Below are positions 8,285-16,650 of a stretch of 64,000 nucleotides of DNA, in pieces; the first letter of the stretch is position 1, and each line of letters opens with the position of its first letter. The notes under the pieces were generated by a model, which saw nothing but the letters and a program-made list of their open reading frames with translations, was not told where the DNA came from and searched no databases. Origin of the DNA: Pseudomonas orientalis (lineage in GTDB: Bacteria > Pseudomonadota > Gammaproteobacteria > Pseudomonadales > Pseudomonadaceae); NCBI RefSeq assembly GCF_002934065.1, contig NZ_CP018049.1, positions 5,206,501 through 5,270,500 of the forward strand. The letters run 5' to 3'. The translations under genes and the position numbers were made by a program.

Positions 8285-10891
8285 ATGCACGAACAATATC
8301 AGCCCCGTGAAATAGAAAATGCCGCACAAACCTTCTGGGACGAGCAAAAGTCCTTTGAAGTCAGCGAACAGCCAGGCAAGGAGACGTTCTATTGCCTATC
8401 GATGTTCCCTTACCCCAGCGGCAAGCTACACATGGGGCACGTGCGTAACTACACCATCGGCGACGTGATTTCCCGCTACCAGCGCATGCTCGGCAAGAAC
8501 GTTCTGCAACCCATGGGTTGGGACGCTTTCGGCATGCCGGCGGAAAACGCCGCGATGAAAAACAACGTGGCGCCCGCCAAGTGGACCTACGAAAACATCG
8601 CCTACATGAAGACCCAGCTGCGCAGCCTGGGCCTGGCGGTGGACTGGTCCCGCGAAGTGACCACCTGCAAGCCGGATTACTACCGCTGGGAACAATGGCT
8701 GTTCACTCGCCTGTTCGAAAAAGGCGTGATCTACAAAAAAAGCGGCACCGTGAACTGGGATCCGATTGACCAGACCGTACTGGCCAACGAACAGGTGATC
8801 GACGGCCGCGGCTGGCGTTCCGGCGCGCTGATCGAAAAACGCGAAATCCCGATGTACTACTTCAAGATCACCGCCTACGCGGACGAACTCTTGTCGAGCC
8901 TCGACGATTTGCCGGGCTGGCCTGAACAGGTCAAGACCATGCAGCGCAACTGGATCGGCAAATCCAAGGGCATGGAAGTGCAGTTCCCGTACAACGTCGA
9001 CTCCATCGGCGAAGCGGGCGCACTCAAAGTCTTCACCACCCGTCCGGACACCCTGATGGGCGCGACCTATGTCGCCGTGGCCGCCGAACACCCGCTCGCC
9101 ACCCAGGCTGCACAGAACAACCCTGAGCTGCAAGCGTTCATCGCCGAATGCAAGGGCGGCAGCGTGGCTGAAGCCGACGTCGCCACCCAGGAGAAAAAAG
9201 GCCTGCCGACCGGGCTGTTCGTCGAGCACCCGCTGACGGGCGAGAAATTGCCGGTCTGGGTCGCCAACTATGTGCTGATGCATTACGGCGATGGCGCTGT
9301 AATGGCAGTCCCGGCCCACGACGAACGCGACTTCGAATTCGCCACCAAGTACGACCTGCCGATCAAGTCGGTGGTGCGCACCAGCGCGGGCGACACCAGC
9401 CCGGCCCCGTGGCAGGACGCCTATGGCGAGCACGGCGAGCTGATCAACTCCGGCGAGTTCGACGGCCTGGACTTCCAGGGCGCTTTCGACGCCATCGAAG
9501 TTGCCCTGATCAAGAAAAATCTCGGCGCCTCGCGCACCCAGTTCCGCCTGCGCGACTGGGGCATCAGCCGTCAACGCTACTGGGGCTGCCCGATCCCGAT
9601 CATCCACTGCGAAACCTGTGGCGACGTGCCAGTACCAGAAGAGCAACTGCCGGTGGTCCTGCCCGAAGACGTCGTACCGGACGGCGCCGGTTCGCCACTG
9701 GCGCGCATGCCCGAGTTCTACGAATGCAGCTGCCCCAAATGCGGCCAGCCTGCCAAGCGTGAAACCGACACCATGGACACCTTCGTGGAGTCCTCGTGGT
9801 ACTACGCCCGCTACGCCTCGCCGCACTATGAAGGTGGCCTGGTGGAAAAATCCGCAGCCGACCACTGGTTGCCGGTAGATCAGTACATCGGCGGTATCGA
9901 ACACGCCATCCTGCACCTGCTCTACGCGCGCTTCTTCCACAAGCTGATGCGCGACGAAGGCCTGGTCAGCTCCGACGAGCCGTTCAAGAACCTGCTGACC
10001 CAAGGCATGGTCATCGCCGAGACCTACTACCGCCGCGAAGCCAATGGCGCCTACACCTGGTTCAACCCGGCGGACGTCGAGCTCGAGCGTGACAGCAAAG
10101 CGAAAGTCATCAGCGCCAAGCTCAAATCCGACGGCTTGCCGGTGGAAATCGGCGGCACCGAGAAGATGGCCAAGTCGAAGAACAACGGCGTCGATCCGCA
10201 ATCGATGATCGATCAGTTCGGCGCCGACACCTGCCGCCTGTTCATGATGTTCGCCTCGCCGCCCGACATGAGCGCCGAATGGTCCGACTCCGGCGTCGAA
10301 GGCTCGCACCGCTTCCTCAAGCGCGTCTGGCGCCTGGCCCATGCCCATGTCAGCCAGGGCTTGCCGGGCAAGCTGGACGTCGCGGCCTTGAATGACGAGC
10401 AGAAGGCCATTCGTCGCAGCACCCACCTGGCAATCCGCCAGGCCAGCCAGGACGTAGGGCAGAACCACAAGTTCAACACCGCCATCGCCCAGGTGATGAC
10501 ATTGATGAACGTGCTGGAAAAAGCCCCGCAGGCCTCGGAACAGGATCGCGCATTGATCCAGGAAGGTCTGGAAACGGTTACCCTGCTGCTGGCACCGATC
10601 ACGCCGCATATCAGCCACGAACTGTGGAACCGCCTGGGCCACAGCGGCGCCGTCATCGACGCCCGCTGGCCGGTGCAGGATGACAGCGCGCTGGTCCAGG
10701 ACACGCTGCAGCTGGTGATCCAGGTCAATGGCAAATTGCGCGGCCAGATCGACATGCCGGCCAGCGCCAGCCGTGAAGACGTCGAAGCGGCTGCACGCTG
10801 CAACGAGAACGTGCTGCGCTTTACCGAAGGCCTGACGATCCGCAAAGTGATCGTAGTGCCTGGAAAACTGGTCAATATCGTCGCCAGCTAA
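8285..10891 (+). CDS. leuS: Leucyl-tRNA synthetase
   Basis: A class Ia aminoacyl-tRNA synthetase of 868 residues. The HIGH motif is HMGH at 49-52. The CP1 editing domain follows (TTRPDTLMG, GYTGAxxA-like VPAHDERDFEFA). A zinc-like cysteine cluster is present (CETCGDVPVPEEQL and CSCPKCGQ). The KMSKS loop is KMAKS at 627-631, with alanine replacing the first serine. ATG at 8285 matches the family start MHEQYQPREIE; the frame is open for a further 249 bases upstream but shows no homology. The 261-base gap upstream must hold the promoter; I see no convincing T-box or attenuator in it. Confidence 0.97.
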   Translation: MHEQYQPREIENAAQTFWDEQKSFEVSEQPGKETFYCLSMFPYPSGKLHMGHVRNYTIGDVISRYQRMLGKNVLQPMGWDAFGMPAENAAMKNNVAPAKWTYENIAYMKTQLRSLGLAVDWSREVTTCKPDYYRWEQWLFTRLFEKGVIYKKSGTVNWDPIDQTVLANEQVIDGRGWRSGALIEKREIPMYYFKITAYADELLSSLDDLPGWPEQVKTMQRNWIGKSKGMEVQFPYNVDSIGEAGALKVFTTRPDTLMGATYVAVAAEHPLATQAAQNNPELQAFIAECKGGSVAEADVATQEKKGLPTGLFVEHPLTGEKLPVWVANYVLMHYGDGAVMAVPAHDERDFEFATKYDLPIKSVVRTSAGDTSPAPWQDAYGEHGELINSGEFDGLDFQGAFDAIEVALIKKNLGASRTQFRLRDWGISRQRYWGCPIPIIHCETCGDVPVPEEQLPVVLPEDVVPDGAGSPLARMPEFYECSCPKCGQPAKRETDTMDTFVESSWYYARYASPHYEGGLVEKSAADHWLPVDQYIGGIEHAILHLLYARFFHKLMRDEGLVSSDEPFKNLLTQGMVIAETYYRREANGAYTWFNPADVELERDSKAKVISAKLKSDGLPVEIGGTEKMAKSKNNGVDPQSMIDQFGADTCRLFMMFASPPDMSAEWSDSGVEGSHRFLKRVWRLAHAHVSQGLPGKLDVAALNDEQKAIRRSTHLAIRQASQDVGQNHKFNTAIAQVMTLMNVLEKAPQASEQDRALIQEGLETVTLLLAPITPHISHELWNRLGHSGAVIDARWPVQDDSALVQDTLQLVIQVNGKLRGQIDMPASASREDVEAAARCNENVLRFTEGLTIRKVIVVPGKLVNIVAS

Positions 10892-10900
10892 ATCGGATCG

Positions 10901-10924
10901 GGCGCAGGGCTTGAGCCCTGCGCC
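10901..10924 (+). other. Ten-base-pair hairpin between leuS and lptE
   Basis: GGCGCAGGGC-TTGA-GCCCTGCGCC is a perfect stem with a four-base loop, starting nine bases after the leuS stop. There is no T run, so it is more likely an mRNA processing or stability element than an intrinsic terminator. Confidence 0.6.
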
Positions 10925-10980
10925 GAACTAAACCTTCAGGGCCTCGATACGGCCCGCCTGGTTTCAAGGGGAGCAACAAC

Positions 10981-11586
10981 ATGATCAAACGCAATCTGCT
11001 GGTAATGGGCCTGGCCGTTCTGTTGAGCGCTTGCGGCTTCCAGCTGCGCGGCACCGGCACCAATGAATTGTCGCTCAAGGAACTCGACGTCAGCGCACGC
11101 AACGCCTACGGCGAAACCGTGACTCAGCTGCGCCAGAGCCTGGAAAACAGCGGCGTGCACGTCTATACCGGGGCCACCTACAAACTGAACCTGGTCGATG
11201 AGCGCGAAACCCAGCGCAACATCAGCTACGCCAGTGCCGGTCGGGCGTCCGATATCGAGTTGGCCACCACCCTCAACTTCGAAATACAGGGCCGCGATAA
11301 CCTGCCGCTGATGGGCGACAAGATCCAGGTGCAGAAAGTCGTGAGCCACGACGGCAACAACCTGGTGGGTTCGGACTCGGAGACCATCCAAGTGCGCAAG
11401 GAAATGCGTCGTGAGCTGATCCAGCGCATGATGACTCGCCTGCAACTGCTGACCCCGGAAAAACTCGCGGAGCTGCAGCAGATCGCCGACAACAAGGCCA
11501 AGGCTGACGCCGATGCCCTGAAGGCTGCGCAAGAGTATGAAGACAACACGCCGAAACAGTCGCCTGTTGAAGTCCCAGTCGAGTAA
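10981..11586 (+). CDS. lptE: LPS-assembly lipoprotein LptE
   Basis: An outer-membrane lipoprotein that plugs the LptD barrel and delivers lipopolysaccharide to the cell surface. It has 201 residues. The signal peptide has a lipobox (LLSAC) with C18 as the lipidation site. The mature part begins GFQLRGTG, the family hallmark. The C-terminal tail after about residue 165 is charged and probably disordered. It lies in the leuS-lptE-holA order common to gammaproteobacteria. Confidence 0.95.
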   Translation: MIKRNLLVMGLAVLLSACGFQLRGTGTNELSLKELDVSARNAYGETVTQLRQSLENSGVHVYTGATYKLNLVDERETQRNISYASAGRASDIELATTLNFEIQGRDNLPLMGDKIQVQKVVSHDGNNLVGSDSETIQVRKEMRRELIQRMMTRLQLLTPEKLAELQQIADNKAKADADALKAAQEYEDNTPKQSPVEVPVE

Positions 11587-11590
11587 GCCA

Positions 11591-11615
11591 AACGGGGCGT
11601 TCCTGGCGCCCCGTT
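11591..11615 (+). other. Nine-base-pair hairpin between lptE and holA
   Basis: AACGGGGCG and CGCCCCGTT pair across a seven-base loop, four bases after the lptE stop and ten before the holA ATG. No T run follows. It may stabilise the lptE 3' end or limit holA translation. Confidence 0.55.
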
Positions 11616-11625
11616 CGCCCTGCCT

Positions 11626-12663
11626 ATGAAACTCGCCCCTGCCCAACTCGCCAAACACCTGCAAGGTGGCCTCGCGCCTGTCTATATTGTCAGCGGCGAT
11701 GACCCGTTGCTGTGCCAGGAAGCGGCCGATGCCATTCGCTCGGCGGCGCGCCAGCAAGGTTTCGATGAGCGTCAGGTGTTCAGTGCTGACGCCAGTTTCG
11801 ACTGGGGTACCCTGCTGCAAGCCGGCGCGAGCATGTCGCTGTTTGCCGAAAAGCGTCTGCTGGAACTGCGCCTGCCTTCGGGCAAGCCGGGAGACAAAGG
11901 CGCCGCGGCCTTGATGGAATACTGCTCGCGCCCTGCCGAAGACACCGTACTGCTGATCAGCCTGCCCAAGCTCGACGGCAGCGCGCAGAAAACCAAGTGG
12001 GGCAAGGCACTGGTAGAAGGTGCGCAAACCCAGTTCATCCAGATCTGGCCAGTGGACAGCAACCAGTTGCCGCAGTGGATTCGTCAGCGCCTGTCACAAT
12101 CGGGGTTGGCGGCGACACAAGATGCCGTAGAGCTGATCGCCGCCCGGGTCGAGGGCAACTTGCTTGCCGCCGCCCAGGAGATCGAAAAGCTCAAGCTGAT
12201 GGCCGAGGACGGGCAGATCACCGTCGAAACCGTACAAGGCGCAGTGGCCGATAGCGCTCGCTTTGATGTGTTCGGCCTGGTCGATGCGATCCTCAACGGT
12301 GAACCCGCCCACGCACTGCGTATGCTTGAAGGCTTGCGTGGCGAAGGAGTGGAACCGCCGGTGATCCTCTGGGCCCTGGCGCGGGAGCTGCGAGTACTGG
12401 CAAATATCGCCTTGCAATACAGCCAGGGCACACCGCTGGACAAATGCTTCAGCCAGGCCAGGCCGCCGGTGTGGGACAAGCGCAAACCGCTGATGAGCAA
12501 AGCCCTGCAACGGCACTCGGCGCAACGCTGGGCGCAACTGTTGCTGGAAGCGCAGCGCATCGACGCGCAGATCAAGGGCCAGGCGGCCGGCTCGCCGTGG
12601 ATGAGCCTGAGCCGTTTGTCGCTATTGATGGCCGGCCAGCGCCTCACCCTGCCAGCCGAATAA
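11626..12663 (+). CDS. holA: DNA polymerase III delta subunit
   Basis: The delta subunit of the clamp loader, which opens the beta clamp. It has 345 residues, the usual length. Family features are the start MKLAPAQLAKHLQGGLAPVYIVSGDDPLLCQEAADAIR in pieces (YIVSGDDPLLCQEA), the AAA-like segment with KWGKALVEGA, and the C-terminal collar with FDVFGLVDAILNG and PVILWALAREL. It follows lptE by 39 bases and is followed by a GII REPIN. Confidence 0.95.
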   Translation: MKLAPAQLAKHLQGGLAPVYIVSGDDPLLCQEAADAIRSAARQQGFDERQVFSADASFDWGTLLQAGASMSLFAEKRLLELRLPSGKPGDKGAAALMEYCSRPAEDTVLLISLPKLDGSAQKTKWGKALVEGAQTQFIQIWPVDSNQLPQWIRQRLSQSGLAATQDAVELIAARVEGNLLAAAQEIEKLKLMAEDGQITVETVQGAVADSARFDVFGLVDAILNGEPAHALRMLEGLRGEGVEPPVILWALARELRVLANIALQYSQGTPLDKCFSQARPPVWDKRKPLMSKALQRHSAQRWAQLLLEAQRIDAQIKGQAAGSPWMSLSRLSLLMAGQRLTLPAE

Positions 12664-12692
12664 CCCTGCTTCCAAAAACACCCTGAATCCAA

Positions 12693-12792
12693 TGTAGGAG
12701 CGAGCTTGCTCGCGAAAAACGTCAACGATAACGCGTATTTCCTGAATGAACGCGGCGCCTGTGAGTTTTTCGCGAGCAAGCTCGCTCCTACA
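12693..12792. repeat. REPIN g (GII-type, TGTAGGAGCGAGC)
   Basis: Perfect 27-base inverted arms (TGTAGGAGCGAGCTTGCTCG continuing into CGAAAAA) enclose a spacer of about 46 bases between holA and arfA. This is a different REP class from the GTGGGAGG elements. The spacer is related, in inverse orientation, to that of the element at 34.5 kb. Confidence 0.92.
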
Positions 12793-12877
12793 GGGGTTGT
12801 CGCCGGGCTTTACAGCCGGGCCACTTCGGCAGATGATTTGCACCGCTCCATTCCACACCCAAACGAGAGAAGCCACC

Positions 12878-13042
12878 ATGAGCAAAAAGCCATCCAAGCA
12901 TGGCCCCAACAAGGCCAAATCCATCATCGCCCAGCCTCTGTTCCGCAGCCGTCAGGAACGCGCCGGCAAGGGCAAAGGCAGCTACCGCCGCGAAGCCTTC
13001 CAGTCTAACAGCTGGGAGGCTTCTTACTTTTTGGCTGCCTGA
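12878..13042 (+). CDS. arfA: Alternative ribosome-rescue factor ArfA
   Basis: A peptide of 54 residues beginning MSKKPSKHGPNKAKSIIAQP and continuing LFRSRQERAGKGKGSYRRE, the ArfA signature. ArfA frees ribosomes stalled on non-stop mRNA by recruiting release factor RF2, backing up tmRNA. The coding sequence ends in a strong hairpin followed by T residues (separate entry). As in other proteobacteria, this should give truncated, non-stop arfA mRNA. ATG at 12878 is chosen because the family starts MSKKP. The hydrophobic tail ASYFLAA lies beyond the hairpin and would act only in full-length protein. Confidence 0.9.
   Translation: MSKKPSKHGPNKAKSIIAQPLFRSRQERAGKGKGSYRREAFQSNSWEASYFLAA
12992..13032 (+). 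terminator. Terminator hairpin inside the arfA coding region
   Basis: GAAGCCTTCCAG (12992-13003) pairs with CTGGGAGGCTTC (13012-13023) across an eight-base loop: 12 pairs including one G-U. TTACTTTTT follows at 13024-13032. It lies before the arfA stop codon, so terminated transcripts lack a stop. Confidence 0.85.
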
Positions 13043-13103
13043 AGGCAAGCGCCCCTCTGGCATGATAAGGTCAGCACCTGATTTGTAATCCCTGGACCTG
13101 TGC

Positions 13104-14429
13104 ATGCCCTCTAGTCTTTCTCGTCGTTGGCACCTACGCCAATTGATCGCTGCCTCCAGCCTCATTCTGCTTGTCGCCTGCGCGGAAAAACCTACCGCCG
13201 CAGATGCTCAACCGCTGCCCAAGCTCCAGACGGCACCGGCTATCGCACCTGCTGTAGTTGCACCGCTGGCGGTGGACAATCTCGATATCCAACCGACCCA
13301 GACCTTTGCCGAATGGCAGGCTGGTTTTCGTGCCCAAGCCTTGCAGGCCGGGATCGCTGCCGACGTCTTCGATAATGCCTTTGCCGGCGTCACCCCCGAT
13401 ATGGCGGTGATCCGCGCCGATCGCAGCCAGCCGGAGTTCTCCCGGCCGGTGTGGGAATACATCGATGGCGCCCTGTCGCCGCTGCGCGTGCGTAATGGCC
13501 AGGCTTCACTGATCAAGTACGCCGATATCCTGCAGCGCATCGAGGCGCGTTATGGTGTTGATCGCCAGGCACTGGTCGCGGTATGGGGCATGGAAAGCAA
13601 CTTTGGCCAGTTCCAGGGCAATAATTCAGTGATCCGTTCCCTGGCGACCCTGGCTTATGAGGGCCGTCGTCACGCATTTGCGCAGGCGCAGTTGCTGGCG
13701 GCGTTGCAGATCATCCAGCATGGCGATATCCAGGTCGACCAGATGAAAGGCTCCTGGGCCGGCGCGATGGGCCAGACCCAATTCATCCCGACCGTCTACA
13801 ACGCCTACGCCGTGGACTTCGACGGTGACGGTCGCCGCGATATCTGGAACAGTCCGGGTGACGCCCTCGCCTCCACTGCCCATTACCTGCAAAGCTCCGG
13901 TTGGCAGAAAGGCCAGCCGTGGGGCGTTGAGGTGCAGCAACTGCCATCGAGCTTCGACTATTCCCTGGCCGATGGTGGCATTCGCAAGACCGTCGCCGAA
14001 TGGCTGAAACTGGGTATCCAACTGCCGCCCGGCGCGAGCCTGCCGGCCAACGTCGAGCAACTGTCCGCCGCCCTGCTGCTGCCGGCCGGCTACCGTGGCC
14101 CGGCGTTCCTGGTGCTGGATAACTTCCGTGCGATCCTCAAGTACAACAATTCGTCGTCCTATGCACTGGCCGTTGGCCTGCTGTCGGAGCGCTTTGGTGG
14201 CGGCGGGGTGATTCGCGGGAGCTGGCCAAAGGATGAGCTGCCCCTGAGCCGCTCGCAGCGTATCGACCTGCAGACGGCGCTCAGCGCCAAAGGTTATGAC
14301 GCGGGCAACGCCGACGGGATCATCGGCGCCAACACGCGCAAGGCGATTCGGGCGGCGCAGCAAGCGCTGGGCTGGCCGGCGGATGGGTATCCGACGGTGA
14401 AGTTGCTGGAGGCGCTGCAAAGCCGATAG
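13104..14429 (+). CDS. MltB-family lytic murein transglycosylase with peptidoglycan-binding domain
   Basis: A lipoprotein of 441 residues with lipobox LLVAC and C26 as the lipidated residue. The central domain has AVWGMESNFGQFQGNNSVIR, with the catalytic glutamate in GMES, and DQMKGSWAGAMGQTQFIP, both typical of MltB-type transglycosylases. The C-terminal 60 residues (LQTALSAKGYDAGNADGIIG through KAIRAAQQALG) form a PG_binding_1 domain. It cleaves the MurNAc-GlcNAc bond to 1,6-anhydro ends in the periplasm. A second MltB-type gene lacking this binding domain lies at 20 kb. Confidence 0.93.
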   Translation: MPSSLSRRWHLRQLIAASSLILLVACAEKPTAADAQPLPKLQTAPAIAPAVVAPLAVDNLDIQPTQTFAEWQAGFRAQALQAGIAADVFDNAFAGVTPDMAVIRADRSQPEFSRPVWEYIDGALSPLRVRNGQASLIKYADILQRIEARYGVDRQALVAVWGMESNFGQFQGNNSVIRSLATLAYEGRRHAFAQAQLLAALQIIQHGDIQVDQMKGSWAGAMGQTQFIPTVYNAYAVDFDGDGRRDIWNSPGDALASTAHYLQSSGWQKGQPWGVEVQQLPSSFDYSLADGGIRKTVAEWLKLGIQLPPGASLPANVEQLSAALLLPAGYRGPAFLVLDNFRAILKYNNSSSYALAVGLLSERFGGGGVIRGSWPKDELPLSRSQRIDLQTALSAKGYDAGNADGIIGANTRKAIRAAQQALGWPADGYPTVKLLEALQSR

Positions 14430-14452
14430 ATTGGCTTATGGCGACTGGCGCC

Positions 14453-14535
14453 ATCGGGGGCAAGCCCCCTCCCACATTTGACTGCATTCCTAAGGGTGTA
14501 CAGGGTCCAATTGTGGGAGGGGGCTTGCCCCCGAT
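14453..14535. repeat. GI REP pair in reversed order (element c)
   Basis: Two GI REP halves are present, but here the ATCGGGG..CCCTCCCACAT arm comes first and the GTGGGAGG..CCCCGAT arm last. That is the opposite of every other GI pair in the window, and the spacer sequence is unrelated to the usual one. Confidence 0.88.
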
Positions 14536-14554
14536 AGGGTCTGGCAGGCGACCA

Positions 14555-15472
14555 CTATTTACAGACTACATCCTGCTCCAGCACCACCCGCTGCTGCCCC
14601 GCATCCAACCGCACCAATGCGCCCATCGGCAGCGTCAGGTTCGGATCGCAATGCCCACTGCGCCAGCCAGCCAGCACCGGAATGCACAGCGGCTCGAAGG
14701 TCTGTTTCAACAGCCGCTCCAGCGCCCCGTTATCCACACCCGACACATCCCCCACCAACACCCCCGCAACCTGGTCGAGCTTGCCCGCCAGGCGCAGGTG
14801 CGTCAGCAAGCGGTCGATGCGATAGAGCGGCTCGTTGACGTCCTCGATAAACAGGATGATGCCTTCAGCGTCAATTTCATAAGCGGTGCCCATCACCGCC
14901 GCGATCATCGACAAGTTACCGCCCAGCAAGCGCCCGCAGGCGATGCCTGGCTCGATCGTGGTCAAGGGGTAGGCCACCGGATGCTTGAGCACACTGCCGG
15001 CGCCCAATTGGCCACGCAACAGGCTGAACAGCGATGACTCGGTAGGTGGTTGCTTGCCGCCGAGCAGGTCTGCATTGAGCATCGGCCCGTGGAAGGTGAC
15101 GAAGCCGGCGTAGCGGTTGATCGCCAGGTGCAAGGCGGTGATGTCGCTATAGCCGACGAAGGGCTTGGGGTTGGCGCGCAGCAGGTCGAAGTCCAGCGCG
15201 TCGAGCAGACGTGGCGTACCGTAGCCGCCGCGCAGGCAGAAGATGGCATCGATTTCCGGGTCGGCGAAGGCGGCGTGAAGGTCGCGCAGGCGCACTTGAT
15301 CGCTGCCGGCCAGGTAGCCGTCGCGTTCGTACACACCGGGGAAAATCCGCAGTTCATAGCCACGGGTGCGCATCCATTGCCCGGCTTTTTCGACGTCCAG
15401 CGCGGCTGGGCCGGCCGGGGCGATCAGGCCGATGGTGCCTTCGAGGCGCAAGGCGGGTACGGGGGCAGTCAT
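14555..15472 (-). CDS. ldcA: Muramoyltetrapeptide LD-carboxypeptidase (LdcA/MccF family)
   Basis: A cytoplasmic serine peptidase (family S66), 305 residues, that removes the terminal D-alanine from recycled murein tetrapeptides. The motifs are FCLRGGYGTPRLLD, then GYSDITALH with the nucleophile serine, then LFIEDVNEP with the catalytic glutamate, then WRSGHCDPNLTLPMG with the catalytic histidine. ATG at 15472 has GGAG eight bases upstream. It faces the transglycosylase gene across a REP pair and precedes lipA on the same strand. Family members also include microcin C7 self-immunity enzymes, but the murein setting favours LdcA. Confidence 0.9.
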   Translation of the reverse strand: MTAPVPALRLEGTIGLIAPAGPAALDVEKAGQWMRTRGYELRIFPGVYERDGYLAGSDQVRLRDLHAAFADPEIDAIFCLRGGYGTPRLLDALDFDLLRANPKPFVGYSDITALHLAINRYAGFVTFHGPMLNADLLGGKQPPTESSLFSLLRGQLGAGSVLKHPVAYPLTTIEPGIACGRLLGGNLSMIAAVMGTAYEIDAEGIILFIEDVNEPLYRIDRLLTHLRLAGKLDQVAGVLVGDVSGVDNGALERLLKQTFEPLCIPVLAGWRSGHCDPNLTLPMGALVRLDAGQQRVVLEQDVVCK

Positions 15473-15504
15473 GCACAATTCTCCCTGAGATGACGCATAA
15501 CGAA

Positions 15505-15595
15505 ATGTGGGAGGGGGCTTGCCCCCGATGGCAATGTATCAGTCACGCATGTATTGACTGTCACACCGCAATCGGGGGCAAGCCCCCTCCCACAT
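15505..15595. repeat. REPIN d (GI-type)
   Basis: A complete paired inverted REP between lipA and ldcA, in the standard arm order. Confidence 0.93.
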
Positions 15596-15623
15596 TGGAC
15601 CTGCGGTGTTACACAAACCTTTA

Positions 15624-16649
15624 TTAAGAAACCAGGCTTGCCTTGACCAGCTTGGCCTGCTCATCGGCGTGGTACGAAGAACGCACCAACGGGCCCGACG
15701 CCACGTTCTTGAAGCCCATCTTGTAACCTTCCTCGGCGAACCAGGCGAAGGTGTCCGGGTGCACGAAGCGCTGCACCGGCAAGTGGCTGCGGGACGGTTG
15801 CAGGTATTGGCCCAGGGTCAGCATGTCGATGTCATGCTCGCGCATGCGCTTCATGACTTCGATGACTTCTTCGTCGGTTTCGCCCAGGCCCAGCATAAGG
15901 CCGGACTTGGTCGGGATGTGCGGCATCATTTGCTTGAATTTCTGCAGCAGGGTCAGCGACCACTGGTAATCCGACCCCGGACGCGCGGCCTTGTACAGGC
16001 GCGGCACGGTTTCCAGGTTGTGGTTGAACACATCCGGCGGCTCGGCGGCGGTGATTTCCAGCGCCACGTCCATGCGTCCACGGTAGTCGGGCACCAGGGT
16101 TTCGAGCATTACGTTGGGGGACAGTTTGCGGATTTCGCGAATGCAGTCGGCAAAGTGCTGGGCACCGCCGTCACGCAAGTCGTCACGGTCCACCGAGGTA
16201 ATCACTACGTATTTGAGTTTCAGGTCGGCGATGGCGATGGCCAGGCTTTGCGGCTCGTTGACGTCCAGCGGCTTCGGCCGCCCGTGGCCCACGTCGCAGA
16301 ACGGGCAACGACGGGTGCAGATGTCGCCCATGATCATGAAGGTGGCGGTACCGCCGGAGAAGCACTCACCCAGGTTCGGGCAGGACGCTTCTTCGCACAC
16401 GCTGTGCAGCTTGTGTTTGCGCAGCAGGGCCTTGATACGGTCGACTTCCGGCGAGACCGGGATACGCACGCGAATCCAGTCAGGCTTTTTCGGCAGTTCG
16501 GTGGTCGGAATGATCTTCACCGGGATGCGTGCAACCTTCTCGGCGCCGCGCAGCTTGACGCCGGCTTCCACCTTGGCACGTGGGGCCGGGGCTGGACGCT
16601 CGGTGATGTCCAGCGTCGGGATCATGGTTTGCACAACATCAGTAGTCAT
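15624..16649 (-). CDS. lipA: Lipoyl synthase
   Basis: A radical-SAM enzyme inserting two sulfur atoms into protein-bound octanoate to make lipoate. It has 341 residues. The auxiliary 4Fe-4S cluster ligands are C85, C90 and C96 (VCEEASCPNLGEC). The radical cluster is C111, C115 and C118 (CTRRCPFCD). The conserved RSSY serine ligand is near the C-terminus (VRSSYHAD). It starts one base after the lipB stop, so the two are co-transcribed. Confidence 0.97.
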   Translation of the reverse strand: MTTDVVQTMIPTLDITERPAPAPRAKVEAGVKLRGAEKVARIPVKIIPTTELPKKPDWIRVRIPVSPEVDRIKALLRKHKLHSVCEEASCPNLGECFSGGTATFMIMGDICTRRCPFCDVGHGRPKPLDVNEPQSLAIAIADLKLKYVVITSVDRDDLRDGGAQHFADCIREIRKLSPNVMLETLVPDYRGRMDVALEITAAEPPDVFNHNLETVPRLYKAARPGSDYQWSLTLLQKFKQMMPHIPTKSGLMLGLGETDEEVIEVMKRMREHDIDMLTLGQYLQPSRSHLPVQRFVHPDTFAWFAEEGYKMGFKNVASGPLVRSSYHADEQAKLVKASLVS

Positions 16650-16650
16650 A

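Noticed and set aside
8426..10642. 738-codon open frame antisense to leuS
   Set aside because: High-GC codon use in leuS leaves the opposite frame open. Its translation has no family features, while leuS has complete motifs.
14453..15595. CRISPR-like spacing of repeats near ldcA
   Set aside because: The repeats are inverted REP arms in isolated pairs, not regularly spaced direct repeats.
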